Below, in pieces: positions 33,816 to 43,369 of a stretch of 64,000 nucleotides of DNA (the first letter of the stretch is position 1; each line of letters starts with the position of its first letter). This DNA comes from Xanthostigma xanthostigma (Eukaryota > Arthropoda > Insecta > Raphidioptera > Raphidiidae), in contig OY754466.1 in NCBI GenBank assembly GCA_963575645.1, forward strand, positions 38,162,001-38,226,000. The letters are read 5' to 3'. The notes beneath the pieces were generated by a model. That model was not told the origin of the DNA. It did not search any database and was given only the letters and a program-made list of their open reading frames with translations. Made by a program: the position numbers and the translations under genes.

Positions 33816-33963
33816 TAGGCCCCGGGCACGATACGAGCGGTGAGCGTTGAGCGGCGAGCGTCGAGCGGCACTCGAGCGTCACCAGAGCGGCGAGGGTGGT
33901 CACGATACAAGCGGCGTTAGAGCGGCAACCTTGATTTGTATCCAGCCACCAGTGTGTCGTAAT

Positions 33964-34045
33964 ATGCCTTCGAGTGAGGACCTAGTACATCTTCTGTTGT
34001 TATCGGAAAATTCAATATTGAAAAGGCGTGTAGTTCGGGGGTGCA
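33964..34045 (+). pseudogene. Start of probable Harbinger transposase ORF
   Basis: The plus-strand frame MPSSEDLVHLLLLSENS runs about 27 residues to the deletion junction near 34045. The leucine-rich opening fits the start of DDE_Tnp_4-type transposases, but it is too short to be sure. Its placement opposite the MADF ORF inside Harbinger ends supports the call. Confidence 0.4.
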
Positions 34046-34221
34046 AGCTTCCTTGTCAACGTAGTGTTCTTGAAGTTGTCTTTATCATTCCACAATGTTG
34101 AACGACACTGAACTTCACATATCAAACTTTCCATTTGAGTATCTCTAAGCTTTTTCAAAGCAACAATGTCCTTTTTCTTAAGTTTAGCCGGAGGCCCACG
34201 TGGTTCTTGCTCCTCTGACAT
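34031..34221 (-). pseudogene. N-terminal fragment of a MADF-domain protein (Harbinger second ORF)
   Basis: The minus-strand ORF starts MSEEQEPRGPPAKLKKKD and contains LICEVQCRSTLWNDKDNF then KN. The pattern LI..V...P.LW....D.F/YKN is the start of the MADF (Myb/SANT-like) DNA-binding domain found in the accessory protein of PIF/Harbinger elements. The frame reaches the deletion junction after about 55-60 residues and loses the second half of the domain. Known role of the family: DNA binding and partner of the transposase. This copy cannot function. Confidence 0.7.
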
Positions 34222-34479
34222 CTTGAACTAGACTGAAAACCGTGGGAAGAAGCATGACTCATCTGAGCGTCGAGCGTCGTACAAAAAGTAATCGGGCAGG
34301 GTTTGGCGGTGCCTTCGACGCTAAGCGGCGCCGCTCACTGTCGCTCACCGCTCACGTCTATCGTGACACCCCTCTTCAAATTTGCACGGCAACATATGGA
34401 GCCCGATTGCAGAGCGGTGGCAGAGCGATGCCGCTCTGACGCTCGACGCTCACCGCTCGTATCGTGCCCGGGGCCTAAC

Positions 34480-34771
34480 TTGACGTTTAAAAATTTAAGA
34501 CATAATATCTTTGTATCAAGGTGAGTGTATAAAAGAAAACTACGGATGTCTGAAGAATAGGTGTTGTAAATGTAAATTTGTATAAATTAAAAATAGTTCC
34601 GTAATAAAATTTAACGTGATTCAATCGAATAATAAGTAATTTCAAGAACATTTTTATCAGCGTCATTACCCTTAATTCCACTCCGATAATTGGAAAATTC
34701 GTTTTCAAAACACTGTTTAGCTCTGATTTCAAGATATTAGACGTGTTACAAATTGGCGCCCAACGTGGGGC
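34480..34771 (+). mobile_element. LTR retrotransposon remnant ending in a primer-binding site
   Basis: The 18-nt TGGCGCCCAACGTGGGGC at 34754-34771 is the exact complement of the 3' end of tRNA-Lys including CCA, the primer-binding site of gypsy-type LTR elements. The preceding ~270 bp hold a TATAAAAG (34529) and AATAAAA (about 34603) as expected of an LTR, and end ...TTACAAAT. No gag or pol follows and no second LTR was found. The left boundary is uncertain. Confidence 0.5.
34754..34771 (+). promoter_or_regulatory. tRNA-Lys primer-binding site
   Basis: 18 of 18 positions match the complement of the tRNA-Lys 3' end (acceptor stem plus CCA). It also forms a 22-nt inverted repeat with the next GCCA, so chance or a palindrome is the alternative explanation. 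Confidence 0.6.
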
Positions 34772-35392
34772 GCCATTTTCTATATTTCTATTTAATAATG
34801 TTTTCAATAAATTACACTGATACCAATAAATATACGTATTACATTGTGTTTAATTAACAGTATAGATGTAAAGATAAACTGTCACATTCTGATGTCTTTG
34901 TTAATTTAACCAGTAGGTAGCGTTTTAACGAGAACTCATCATAAGTGCATAATAATGACTGAGTAATTTACTAAATACGATTCGTATTGTATGGTCACAT
35001 AAATAACATGAATGCTCAGCAGAGTTCAAACGTTTTTATGTAAAAAAAAGGAAGTAGTGGAAACAATGATGAGATAAATACTCGTGCAGGATAGGAGATA
35101 TAAATGCAGCAATTTGTCATTCGCATGAATATAGGTGGGACCGTTATACACTAATAAATTGCATCAGTTTTATTATAAAAATATTATAGTGGATTACTGG
35201 TGCACTTGACGTTATTTTTCTAACTTTTTACATCGTTGGACAGATTGCTCTACTATTAATGGATTGGCGTTATATTTTAAAATTTTCTATCACTTTTTAA
35301 ACGAACTTCGATTAGAAATTGATAGTGTCCATTTGTGCAGTGATGTTAGATTAATACGCTACAAACTAGAGACGTATCATTCACATCATTTT
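34772..35392. other. Unassigned AT-rich sequence
   Basis: No gag/pol-like frame follows the primer-binding site. No other feature seen. Confidence 0.5.
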
Positions 35393-35466
35393 TAGGGTTC
35401 CGTACCTCAAAAGGAAAAAGGAAAATTTCTAAAATCACTTTGTTGTCCGTCTGTCTGTCAAGACTC
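35393..35466 (+). repeat. Family L repeat, left part
   Basis: TTAGGGTTCCGTACCTCAAA then ATCACTTTGTTGTCCGTCTG and TCTGTCAAGA. This is a very common lepidopteran repeat start. The same block lies at 40750-40762 plus 42025-42100, where it is split by a pogo element. Right-end pieces (TGTACGGMACMCTCGGWGCG) occur at 50138, 63457 and 42528. Confidence 0.6.
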
Positions 35467-36031
35467 TTAAAGTATTAATAGACGATCGAACTTGGTACGG
35501 GCCGACAACGGACATGGTACGGCGGATCAAGTTCACTGGTTGCAATAGACGACCGAATCTGTCAGTCTCCTTGTGTACACAGGTACGTAAATATCATGCC
35601 TCCGATTAAGCGCGCGCAAATTGCGATTGTTCTAGCGGCAACGTTAATGCCGCCACAAACAACAAAGAAGAAAAGAAAGGAGTGGGCAAAATTCTATTTG
35701 AAAGATCGCGATGAATTTAGTCATATGTGAAGTTAATAAAATCGCTTGATAGTGAAGATCATATTTTGAATAACACTCCCGAAGACTTTCTAGAGCGTTG
35801 TTACGCGCTTCTCTGTTACAATATAACTTATCTGTCAAAATTTTGCACAACGTTTTGAATTACAATGATGTCGTTATACGGATATTAGTACGAACCGGAC
35901 CAAGTACTATGTGCATCCCATCGAACCGCGCGGACACGCAGACTACTGTCTAGACGAGCAGATTTGGTACGGAGCGGACCATATCCGCTGTCCGGCCCGT
36001 ACCATGTTCGATCGTGTGTTAATACTTAAGG
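35467..36031 (+). mobile_element. Second internally deleted PIF/Harbinger element
   Basis: The ends share GACGATCGAACWTGGTACGG (reverse complement at about 35990-36016), preceded on each side by a TTAATA/TATTAA stretch that includes TTA copies. The interior encodes the N-terminal part of a Harbinger-type transposase (35596-35858). It was inserted into a family L repeat just after CTGTCTGTCAAGA. Exact outer bases are uncertain because target and TIR overlap. Confidence 0.65.
35596..35858 (+). pseudogene. Harbinger transposase N-terminal fragment, frameshifted
   Basis: The first frame (35596-35730) contains KKKRKEWAKFYLKDRDEFSHM. After a frame change the next frame (from 35730) continues KLIKSLDSEDHILNNTPEDF and ends in a stop at 35856-35858. 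The pattern W...(Y/W)L..R.EF....L...L...D......N.....F is the conserved segment ahead of the DDE domain in PIF/Harbinger transposases. The DDE catalytic core is missing. The call rests on pattern recognition. Confidence 0.65.
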
Positions 36032-36212
36032 AATCAATACCTATAATGATGACGAACCATTTTGAGAAGTGGGTCAAATTTTTATTTTTTTTAGTACTAG
36101 CTTGTGGGCCACTAAGTCAGTGACGTTACTTGTAAAGGGAGAGGGGGGATGGTTAAATACTATTTCTTTTAGTTCGAACTTTTTTTGGACGACACTCGAC
36201 GTTTTACGACCA

Positions 36213-36755
36213 TGCTGAATTCAGTGTGTTTTTTCTATAAGCATGATGATTTTGCCAAAGCTCCGAAAGATTTCGGTTTTCGTCAAAAAGTGCATTTTTT
36301 TGAAGGGGTATGCCTTGAAAAAAATGCCAAAAACGAATTCTTTAATATACATTTGAAATTGAGAATGCTTACAGAAAAAAAAAAACGCTGAATTCAATGA
36401 GCGTAAGCAAACGTCTGTATCTCCCTTAGTTTGGAAACTACGGTCATTCGAAGGTTTTGTATGATTTTCTGAAAACTATAAACGCAAATAACTTCTAAAT
36501 CAAAAGGCATACAGACGTTTGTTTGTGCTCATTGGATTCAGCGTGTTTTTTCTATAAGCATGATGATTTTATTGTCTGAAAAATTGGTCGATAATTTTAT
36601 TTATTGAAGAGTTCTAATCAGACGTTAATCAAAGATTTGAACATGATGATTTTGCCAAAGTTCCGAAAGATTTCGGTTTTCGTACAAAATCGCATTTTTT
36701 AAAGGGGTATGCCTTGAAAAAATTGAAAACATCGAATTCTTTAATGTACTATAAT
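36213..36755 (+). repeat. Local direct duplication, second copy carrying a family M insertion
   Basis: The block TGTTTTTTCTATAAGCATGATGATTTTGCC ... GGGGTATGCCTTGAAAAAA occurs at about 36220-36325 and again at about 36540-36725. The second is interrupted after GATGATTTT by the 71-bp insert described separately. Between them is TTTGCGT-type inverted sequence around CATACAGACGTTTG. Confidence 0.7.
36571..36641 (+). mobile_element. 71-bp insertion of family M
   Basis: Flanked by CATGATGATTTT at 36559-36570 and 36642-36653 (12 bp, extendable to 15 with two mismatches). The insert reads ATTGTCTGAAAAATTGGTCG to GACGTTAATCAAAGATTTGAA. The empty site is the first copy of the local duplication at 36238-36260, where AAGCATGATGATTTTGCC is uninterrupted. 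Confidence 0.85.
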
Positions 36756-36839
36756 ATAGAATAGTTATTTTTGTTTCAACCACAGTGCTCTTAATATTTG
36801 TATTTTGTATAAACTTATTTTGAAAAAAAAAAATCAATT

Positions 36840-37180
36840 TTAAAATTTCTCACCACAGTGAAAAGTATCATAACATGGATGTTTTTGTCGTTATAAATAG
36901 TTGCTGTGCTGATATATTTAATTTGGTCAATGTGGCGTCTAGGATACACATTTTATGCATTAAACTGTCATTTCTTTTTAAAATGGTGAAATGACAGCGC
37001 AGTTATCCCTATAATAAACGGAAAATCGTAGAAATAGAAATTCTTTAGAGACAATCCTCAAAGAAATAGTGAGTATTGATGACAATCATTCCAATCTAAC
37101 ATGAATCATGTAGACAAAGATGTGTTCTAAAATCGACTTTTCACATAAAAAAGTAGGTAACACTACTACAGGGATAATAA
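36840..37180. other. Unassigned AT-rich sequence
   Basis: No supported feature. Confidence 0.5.
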
Positions 37181-37184
37181 TTGA

Positions 37185-37690
37185 AAAAAAAACTCGGGTC
37201 GCAGTGCCAAACCCTGTCGATAGTATCCATAGTGTAATTGCTAGTGCAGGTATTATGGCCTTGTTTTGTGAACTTAAGTTTGTTTTTGGACAAAATAAAA
37301 AAAATTATCCCTTAATATAATCCTTGAAACATTTTTTTATAATTTCAATATTATTAATTTCAAATCTGTACCAAATTAAATACGCACCCTTCAGTAAGTA
37401 AATCCGTATCCGCGAACTAGTGTTTTCACAAAATTTATAAATCCGGTCCTGCCGGGCTGTTTTTATTAAAAATTTTGCAGCATATTTAAATTTTCATTAT
37501 AGGTTAAATTTCAAATTTAAAACGGTTCTGAGAATTTTTTCGGTATTTTTGAAACCAATAACCTTTTTCAACCCCTAAATACCACCCTGAAAATGGCCTG
37601 ATTAGACCAACCTTCGTCTGGTAATGAATTCGAACATGTGAACGAAATTTCATTTAAATCGAATAAGTCCTTCGCTAATTTGCATGCCTA
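37185..37690 (+). mobile_element. Family C element, copy 4
   Basis: Starts AAACTCGGGTCGCAGTGCCA, follows through CCGGTCCTGCCGGGCTG and stops in the AATAAGTCCTTCGCTAA block. More diverged than the copies at 4650 and 29226 and truncated at the right. Confidence 0.6.
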
Positions 37691-38060
37691 TCATGTTCGT
37701 TGTTATCATTGAAACAATAATTATTTTTGAGCTATCTAAAACCGTACGATCTATGGATATATTATGTACATACAAGTGACCTTTGACATACTTAGGATCA
37801 CAAAGAGACATTTTTAAGAAGAAAAACAAGGAAGGCAACAGAGTCGTTTGTACGTTAACCGAGTGAACATTATTCCAGATTACATTACTGATCTATGGAA
37901 TACGGGCGCCTTCAAAAGTCAACGCTAAACATTAGTCAATAGCTAAATATTTAGGTATTATTTAAAAATCATCCGAAAAAACTGCAATATACAATTTAAT
38001 TCGGGAACTACAATATTTAGACCAGAGATTTTTTGGAAATGGTTCCGCGAAATTTTAATT
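37691..38060. other. Unassigned sequence
   Basis: No supported feature. Confidence 0.5.
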
Positions 38061-38064
38061 TAAT

Positions 38065-38652
38065 CTATACTAATATAGGTATTAAGTTTGTTTGTTTGAA
38101 CGCGCTAATCTCAGGAACTACTGGTTCAAATTAAAAAAAATTGTTTTTGTTGGATAGCCCATTTATCGAGGAAGCCTATAGAGTATAGGCTATATAAAAT
38201 CACGCTACGACCATTAGGAGCGGAGCATTAAAAAAAATGTTGCAAAATGTATCTCAAAAATAAGGTGAAATACACTAACTAAATATACTCACATTAGCGT
38301 GTGAGTATACAACCCCAAATGGCTTAATGCGACAGTCAATATCAGGGTCGTGAGTCCGAGCCCTACGTTAGGCGGATATATTTTTATTTTTTTTTTTAAT
38401 TTCCTACATTGCTTTCTTCTAAGGCTTACATTTAAATTTATTTTAATTTTATTTAATTAATTAAAAAAAAAATTATTAAAAAAAGCATAAATACTGCTTT
38501 TTATCGACAAAAGCTTTTGAACGGTAACTCCGACCATGAAATTTGGACACAACATTCATCTCGGTAAACTAATACAAATGTGTGTACTCATGTTCCTCCC
38601 TTCCCCATTCGTTCTTTTACACCCGGGTGAAACCGGACGGGACCGCTAGTAT
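38065..38652 (-). mobile_element. Family A element, long form, reverse orientation
   Basis: Reverse complement of the 31432-32045 arrangement. It begins (plus) ATCTATACTAATATAGG and ends GGTGAAACCGGACGGGACCGCTAGT. It includes the tRNA-Lys-like SINE at 38308-38376. Confidence 0.65.
38308..38376 (+). other. tRNA-Lys-derived sequence, decayed
   Basis: ATGGCTTAATGCGACAGTCA and CAGGGTCGTGAGTCCGAGCC then CTACGTTAGGCGG correspond to the minus-strand sequence at 31706-31781. The D-arm is deleted, so this copy is more decayed. Confidence 0.6.
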
Positions 38653-38735
38653 TAGTATATAATTGTAACAGAACAATTTCCAGAAATTACGTTCACTTAC
38701 GAATTTTTTGTGACACTATAGTCTAAAGTCTAGAT

Positions 38736-39434
38736 TCTAGTTCCCGTTTCGATGAATTCCAGTCCTCCTTCACCGAATCTTATGATCATGGTGTCATTCG
38801 ATTTGGAATGACATCTAGAAACTTTTTGAAAACATTGAAGTGAGGGACGTAAAAATTGCAAAAATTATAAACATTTTAGTAAAATAAAAAAGAGGGGTTT
38901 GGTTTTTTTGCGAATATCTCAAAAACTATTGCAGATATTTGAAATCACAAAAAAGATTCTGAAAAAGCAGGAAATTTCCTACAAAAAGTCTCATCGCCCG
39001 GAACTCTGCCGCCAATATTTCTAATTTTAATTTAGAGGTGAAAATAGGGCTATTTTTTTTCTATTTTTTATATAATTTTCAATATTTTTGTGTCTTTTTG
39101 CTTGTCGTATAAAAAATAGAAAAAAATGTAGCCCTATTTTCACCTCTAAATTACATTTAGAAATATTGGTGGTAGATGTCCGGGAGATGAGACTTTTTTA
39201 GGAAATTTCCTGCTCTTTCAGAATCTTTTTTGTGATTTCAGATATATGCAATAGTTTTTGAGATATTCTCAAGAAACCAAATCCGTCTTTTTTCTTTTAC
39301 TAAAATGTTTATAACTTTACCCACTTTTCAAAAAGTTTCTAGATGTTATTCCGAATCGAATGACACCATGATCATAATTTTCGGTGAAGGAGAACTGAAA
39401 TTCATCACAAAGGGACATGTGAACTGGACTACTA
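38736..39434. repeat. Foldback element of family D
   Basis: The left arm (about 38745-39050) and right arm (about 39115-39430) are imperfect reverse complements. They share GATCATGGTGTCATTCGATT, GGAAATTTCC, CTATTGCAGATAT and CCCTATTTTCACCTCTAAAT in opposite senses around an AT-rich centre (39050-39115). One arm-equivalent stands alone at 8285-8640. Non-coding. Confidence 0.8.
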
Positions 39435-39542
39435 GATGATGTATGACCCATATTTTTACATATTTTTTTTATCTTTTGGTTTGTTTGTACCATAGCGTTA
39501 ATTTGATGATTATAATTTATTTTATGCTTTATTTGTAAAACA

Positions 39543-39690
39543 GCACCATCTGTTGGACGTTAACGCAACACTCTATATACAAAATATTTTACAGCAATGG
39601 AAGCGACATCTGTTGAACATAACAGCAATATACGCAAACCGGACTGAGTCACAGCAAGGCGTAGCCAGATATACAGCTAGTTGTAGAAAT
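39543..39690 (+). repeat. Two-unit tandem of the CCATCTGTTGRACGTTAA block
   Basis: CACCATCTGTTGGACGTTAA and CGACATCTGTTGAACATAAC are spaced about 60 bp apart with CAAYAYWCKMWATAY between. The same paired block, more complete, is at 61080-61200, at the end of a 60470-61210 repeat with a LINE-like 3' UTR look. Confidence 0.5.
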
Positions 39691-39907
39691 AGAAGTCTTT
39701 GTTTTGAGATGACCTGTATGTTTATGAGAATGCAGAGATCGTGGCCCTGTATTCATATGGCTACTTCGACAAACTGACTGAGTTTGTGTACTTTACTGAT
39801 ATGGCGTTGCATTACTGGAATTGAAGTACCCAGTGTAATAATGGTCTTGCATGTACCAGAGACAGCTGTCTCCTTATCTCTCCCCGTCTTTCTCTTAGCG
39901 CATCTTA

Positions 39908-40493
39908 AGGCCGCTGCACACGAGGCTGGATTTGCCGCTAGATTCCTTGTTAGATTTGACTACTAGTTTTCTAGCGCTGGTTTTCTTAATTGCTTTTATG
40001 TGCTCGCTTCACACGTGACGACTTTTCAAGCTTGTTTCGGGATAGATCTGGTGCGCGCGCGGAGTGATAGTTCAAATATAAACACAGAGCAAAAGGTGTC
40101 TGTTGTCTGACTCTAAGCAGAATAACGCCATGTTGGTTTGTGGGCGTTTGTTCATGTCGTCTACGTGACAAGATACTGTTATCTGATTAGTTATTGCTCA
40201 GAGCAAGCAGAGGACCTAGCAAGAAAAATAGCCCCTGTTCTAATTTTAAAATTCATCTTGTGAGCTAGCAGGCGAGCCCGCAGTGACGTCATTTCCAGCC
40301 TCGTACCCAGCCTGCCGGCCAGCAGAAGTCCAAGCAGTGTTTCCAGCAGGCTGGTTTTGCCGCTGGAATCACTTCTGAAACTTGTACTAGCTGTCGTGCT
40401 GGCTGTGTGGTTGGAAATGACGTCCCTGCGGAACCTAGCTGCGAAGCCAAGCAGCGAATCTAGCGGGAAAACCAGCTTTGTGTGCAGCGGCCT
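39908..40493. mobile_element. Family E MITE (Harbinger-like), intact copy
   Basis: The TIRs begin AGGCCGCTGCACAC at both ends and are flanked by TTA at 39905-39907 and 40494-40496, the 3-bp target of PIF/Harbinger. Length 586 bp, GC-richer than the flanks, no transposase. Internal copies of the end-like motif (GCTGGTTTTGCCGCT near 40348) suggest rearrangement. Confidence 0.8.
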
Positions 40494-40762
40494 TTAAACT
40501 CTAATCGCTGTGACAAAAATTCAAGGTAATGTGGACGAAACTGTTATTTTTGAAGTAAAGCTTCTTTAGCTACGGATTTACTTGAATTGTTCTGCGCCAT
40601 TGAAGGTGCAATCCGTAATCTTAAAGAGGAAAGGATTCAACCTTGTTGGCTCATAGTTCACTTAATTAAACTTAGATCGGTTCTCTGAAACGAATGAAGC
40701 AAAATTTTTATATACATTTCGTATAATAAAATGTGTCTAAACATTTTTATAAGGGTTCAGTA

Positions 40763-42024
40763 CCGTAAAATGGGGTGACTTTGACCAATTTTTAGGTTTG
40801 AACTAAAATTTCTATGTGAAGACTACAAAAATTCAGGGATATTGTTTTTTGACAACATGGGTATTAGGTAGTACTAGCGTTAAGGGAAAGTAGTATCTTT
40901 AGTTTGTTTACCATTATCAAGAAAAAAATAAAATGGCGTAATAGTCAACTTCACCCCAAATGGGGTGAAGTTGACCACAGCTTTAATTTTCATTCTAATT
41001 GTTTATTTTAGCTAGTTGGGGTTAGTTTGTCCACAGGAAAATGAAAAGAACATTTTATGAAACATTTATTTTAAAAAAAAAACGAACATTAAAGTCCGAA
41101 CAACCTAAATAATGCAAAAAAGTCGAAATTAAACAGTTTACTTTAAATCAGATTGAAATTAAGCAGTTTACGTCAACAAAAATGTATATAAATATCACTA
41201 AAACTACTTTCAAATATAAAAAAACATTTTAGCTAAAATTAAACGCCGAAAGGTCCAAATTAAACAAAAATTCCCCTCTGCGACCGGTTTTGGGTTCGTA
41301 CAATTAATATTAATTAATATGTAGGTATTTATTAATATTTTTTTAGAAGCCTGAGTTACACTTATCTTTCCTTCTAAAACCTCTTCTAAGCATGTTTCTA
41401 ATGTTTCTTCACTATAATCTTTAAAAACTCGAGCACCTAAATATATTCTCGGCATATCGTCAAATTACACTTTTAAATAATTAAGAACTCAATTTTACAA
41501 CCACTCACATTCATTCATCAGAACAAACCGCGTTGCTAGAACAGTACAGACACACAAGACTGCAAGTTTTTGCAAGACTCTGCAAGCTAGTCAACTTCAC
41601 CCAGGCGGTCAAGTTAACCCCAAAATCGTAAAAATATTGTCAAAGTTGAATATTTAGAATACTGCGATCCAGTTATTAAAGTTATGTAAAATATGATAAT
41701 AAAGTGTTGACACAGAAAAATCACGTTATTAAAATAACGAAACATATTAGTCGTAAAGTTTCTGGTTTTGCAAATATTAATGATAGTTTGAGCACTACGA
41801 ATTTTCATTAACTTTCATATATGACTTTGGCTTCGTATGTATCATGTATAGATAAAAATTAAAACATTTTGTTTACATGAAAACTTTTGACAATATATTA
41901 GCTTAATATTTAAGCAATAAAACTTCCGAATAATTATATCAATACGGAAAGTATTTAGCACTGAAACATTTTTTTAGTTTTTGGTCAACTTCACCCCAGT
42001 GGTCAAAGTCACCCCATTTTACGG
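40763..42024 (-). mobile_element. Pogo-type element inserted in a family L repeat
   Basis: The TIR CCGTAAAATGGGGTGACTTT (about 26 bp, nearly perfect) is flanked by TA at 40761-40762 and 42025-42026. Motifs GTCAACTTCACCCC and GGGGTGAAGTTGACC recur inside (about 40945-40980 and 41588-41620). The minus strand at 41338-41455 encodes the start of a pipsqueak-type HTH transposase. Joining the flanks recreates the family L start (GGGTTCAGTA then CATCAAAAG). Confidence 0.8.
41338..41455 (-). pseudogene. Pogo-like transposase N-terminus (pipsqueak-type HTH), truncated
   Basis: The minus-strand ORF starts MPRIYLGARVFKDY and continues SEETLETCLEEVLEGKISV then TQASKK. The pattern Y..E.L..A...V..GK.S...A(A/S)KK is the first helices of the HTH_psq domain at the start of insect pogo/Tigger transposases. 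Homology ends at SKK, where the frame runs into AT-rich sequence. The rest of the HTH, the CENP-B domain and the DDE core are gone. Start chosen at the Met of 41453-41455. Confidence 0.7.
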
Positions 42025-42026
42025 TA

Positions 42027-42570
42027 CATCAAAAGAAAAAAAAGGAACACATACGATCACTTCGTTATCCGTCTGTCTGTCAAGATCCTTTTACTCAGGA
42101 ACGCGTGGAGGTATCAAGTTGAAATTTATATCAAATACTGAGGTCTATAATCTCTTGAAGCTGTAAAAAAATCAAACTTATAACTCAACGCAATCAAAAG
42201 ATGTGGCCGTTTATGTTACCTATTTTGACACTCGCAAGGGAATCAAAACCTATAGGTTACTTCCCGTTGACCTAGAGTCATGAAATTTGGCAAGAAGCAA
42301 TGTCTTATAGCACAAGTAAAGGGAAAAAACCGAAAACCGTTAATTTGTAGTTACATCACAAACAAAATATTTTTTATACTGACTCACTATCAAAGCCTTT
42401 AATGTTCACCGTTAACCTAGAATCTTGTTTGGCATAGCACAAGTGAAGAAAAAATCATCAATTTCTGATTTTATATAGAATTACTACATGACAAATTTTA
42501 TAATTTTATTTTTATGAAATAACGGTACGGAACCCTCAGGGCGCGAGTTCTACTCGCACTTGTCCATTTT
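42027..42570 (+). repeat. Family L repeat, right part
   Basis: Continues the repeat interrupted by the pogo element: GATCACTTCGTTATCCGTCT, AACGCGTGGAGGTATCAAG, and the end GGTACGGAACCCTCAGGGCG then CGAGTTCTACTCGCACTTGTCC. This is the classical layout of a frequent lepidopteran repeat. Confidence 0.6.
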
Positions 42571-43330
42571 TTTACTTTACTTGATCATTATTATTAAAAG
42601 TTCGACTATGTCATGCCATAGCCTTAAATTCTCTAGCCTTAATTAATATGCTTTTAAAATAAGGCCTTTTCCACGTACATTTTAAAAAATTAGAAAATCA
42701 TAAAAACAGAATATTTTACGTAGAATTGTCCCGCGAGAAATTGTCGTAGTGACGAATTGACGGATTATCTGGAGAAAGTTGATGCTGTGGATTTCTAGGA
42801 TCCCACTTGTAAAATCCCAATAAACAATCTACCTCACGCCTTGTCTGATAACATGTTCTATAAAACAGTTCTTAAATATAAATAAATCGTAAAGTTTTAA
42901 CAATTGTCATATTAGGGCGGGATACAGACTAGCAAAAGCATGGCATAAAATCCAATATCAGTCATTGAAATTAAATTATATATTATGCATAAATCATGCA
43001 TGTTACGTTTTCATGCAACTATCGATAGAAGAATTTACTTCTCACGTTTAGAATCTTGTTTGAAATTTATAACACTGTATAACATTTACAGTCAAGTCTC
43101 AATTATCTGACACTCTGTTATTTGTCTAATTTATGTGATAGTGATGTAATTTTCTTTATATTGACCGTGAAAAAATTTTGAGTTTTTCACATTTTCAAGT
43201 TTTCTGAACTTAAAAATTGTTTTTTTATGTGAAACATAATGTCGCGTCTGGTTGGAAGGAAAGCCGTGCAAGTGGGACGTGTTAGTTTCGATTAGCGTGA
43301 CGCTATTCGTGGGACGTGTTACGTGTCATT
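42571..43330. other. Unassigned AT-rich sequence
   Basis: No supported feature. GC rises slightly after 43245 just before the satellite. Confidence 0.5.
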
Positions 43331-43369
43331 TCCGCTTGCTGTGTGTATGCGTTGGACAGCTAAATTTAG

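Larger units (their letters stand above)
33818..34475. mobile_element. Internally deleted PIF/Harbinger element
   Basis: At least 30 bp of perfect TIR begin GGCCCCGGGCACGATACGAG at both ends, followed by GAGCGGC subterminal repeats on both sides. Flanks are TTA (33815-33817) and TAA (34476-34478), close to the TWA target of PIF/Harbinger. Inside are two convergent ORF remnants: a plus-strand start at 33964 and a minus-strand MADF-type start at 34221. Both 5' ends survive while the bodies between them are gone. Length 658 bp. The GC-rich ends stand out sharply from the surroundings. Confidence 0.85.
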
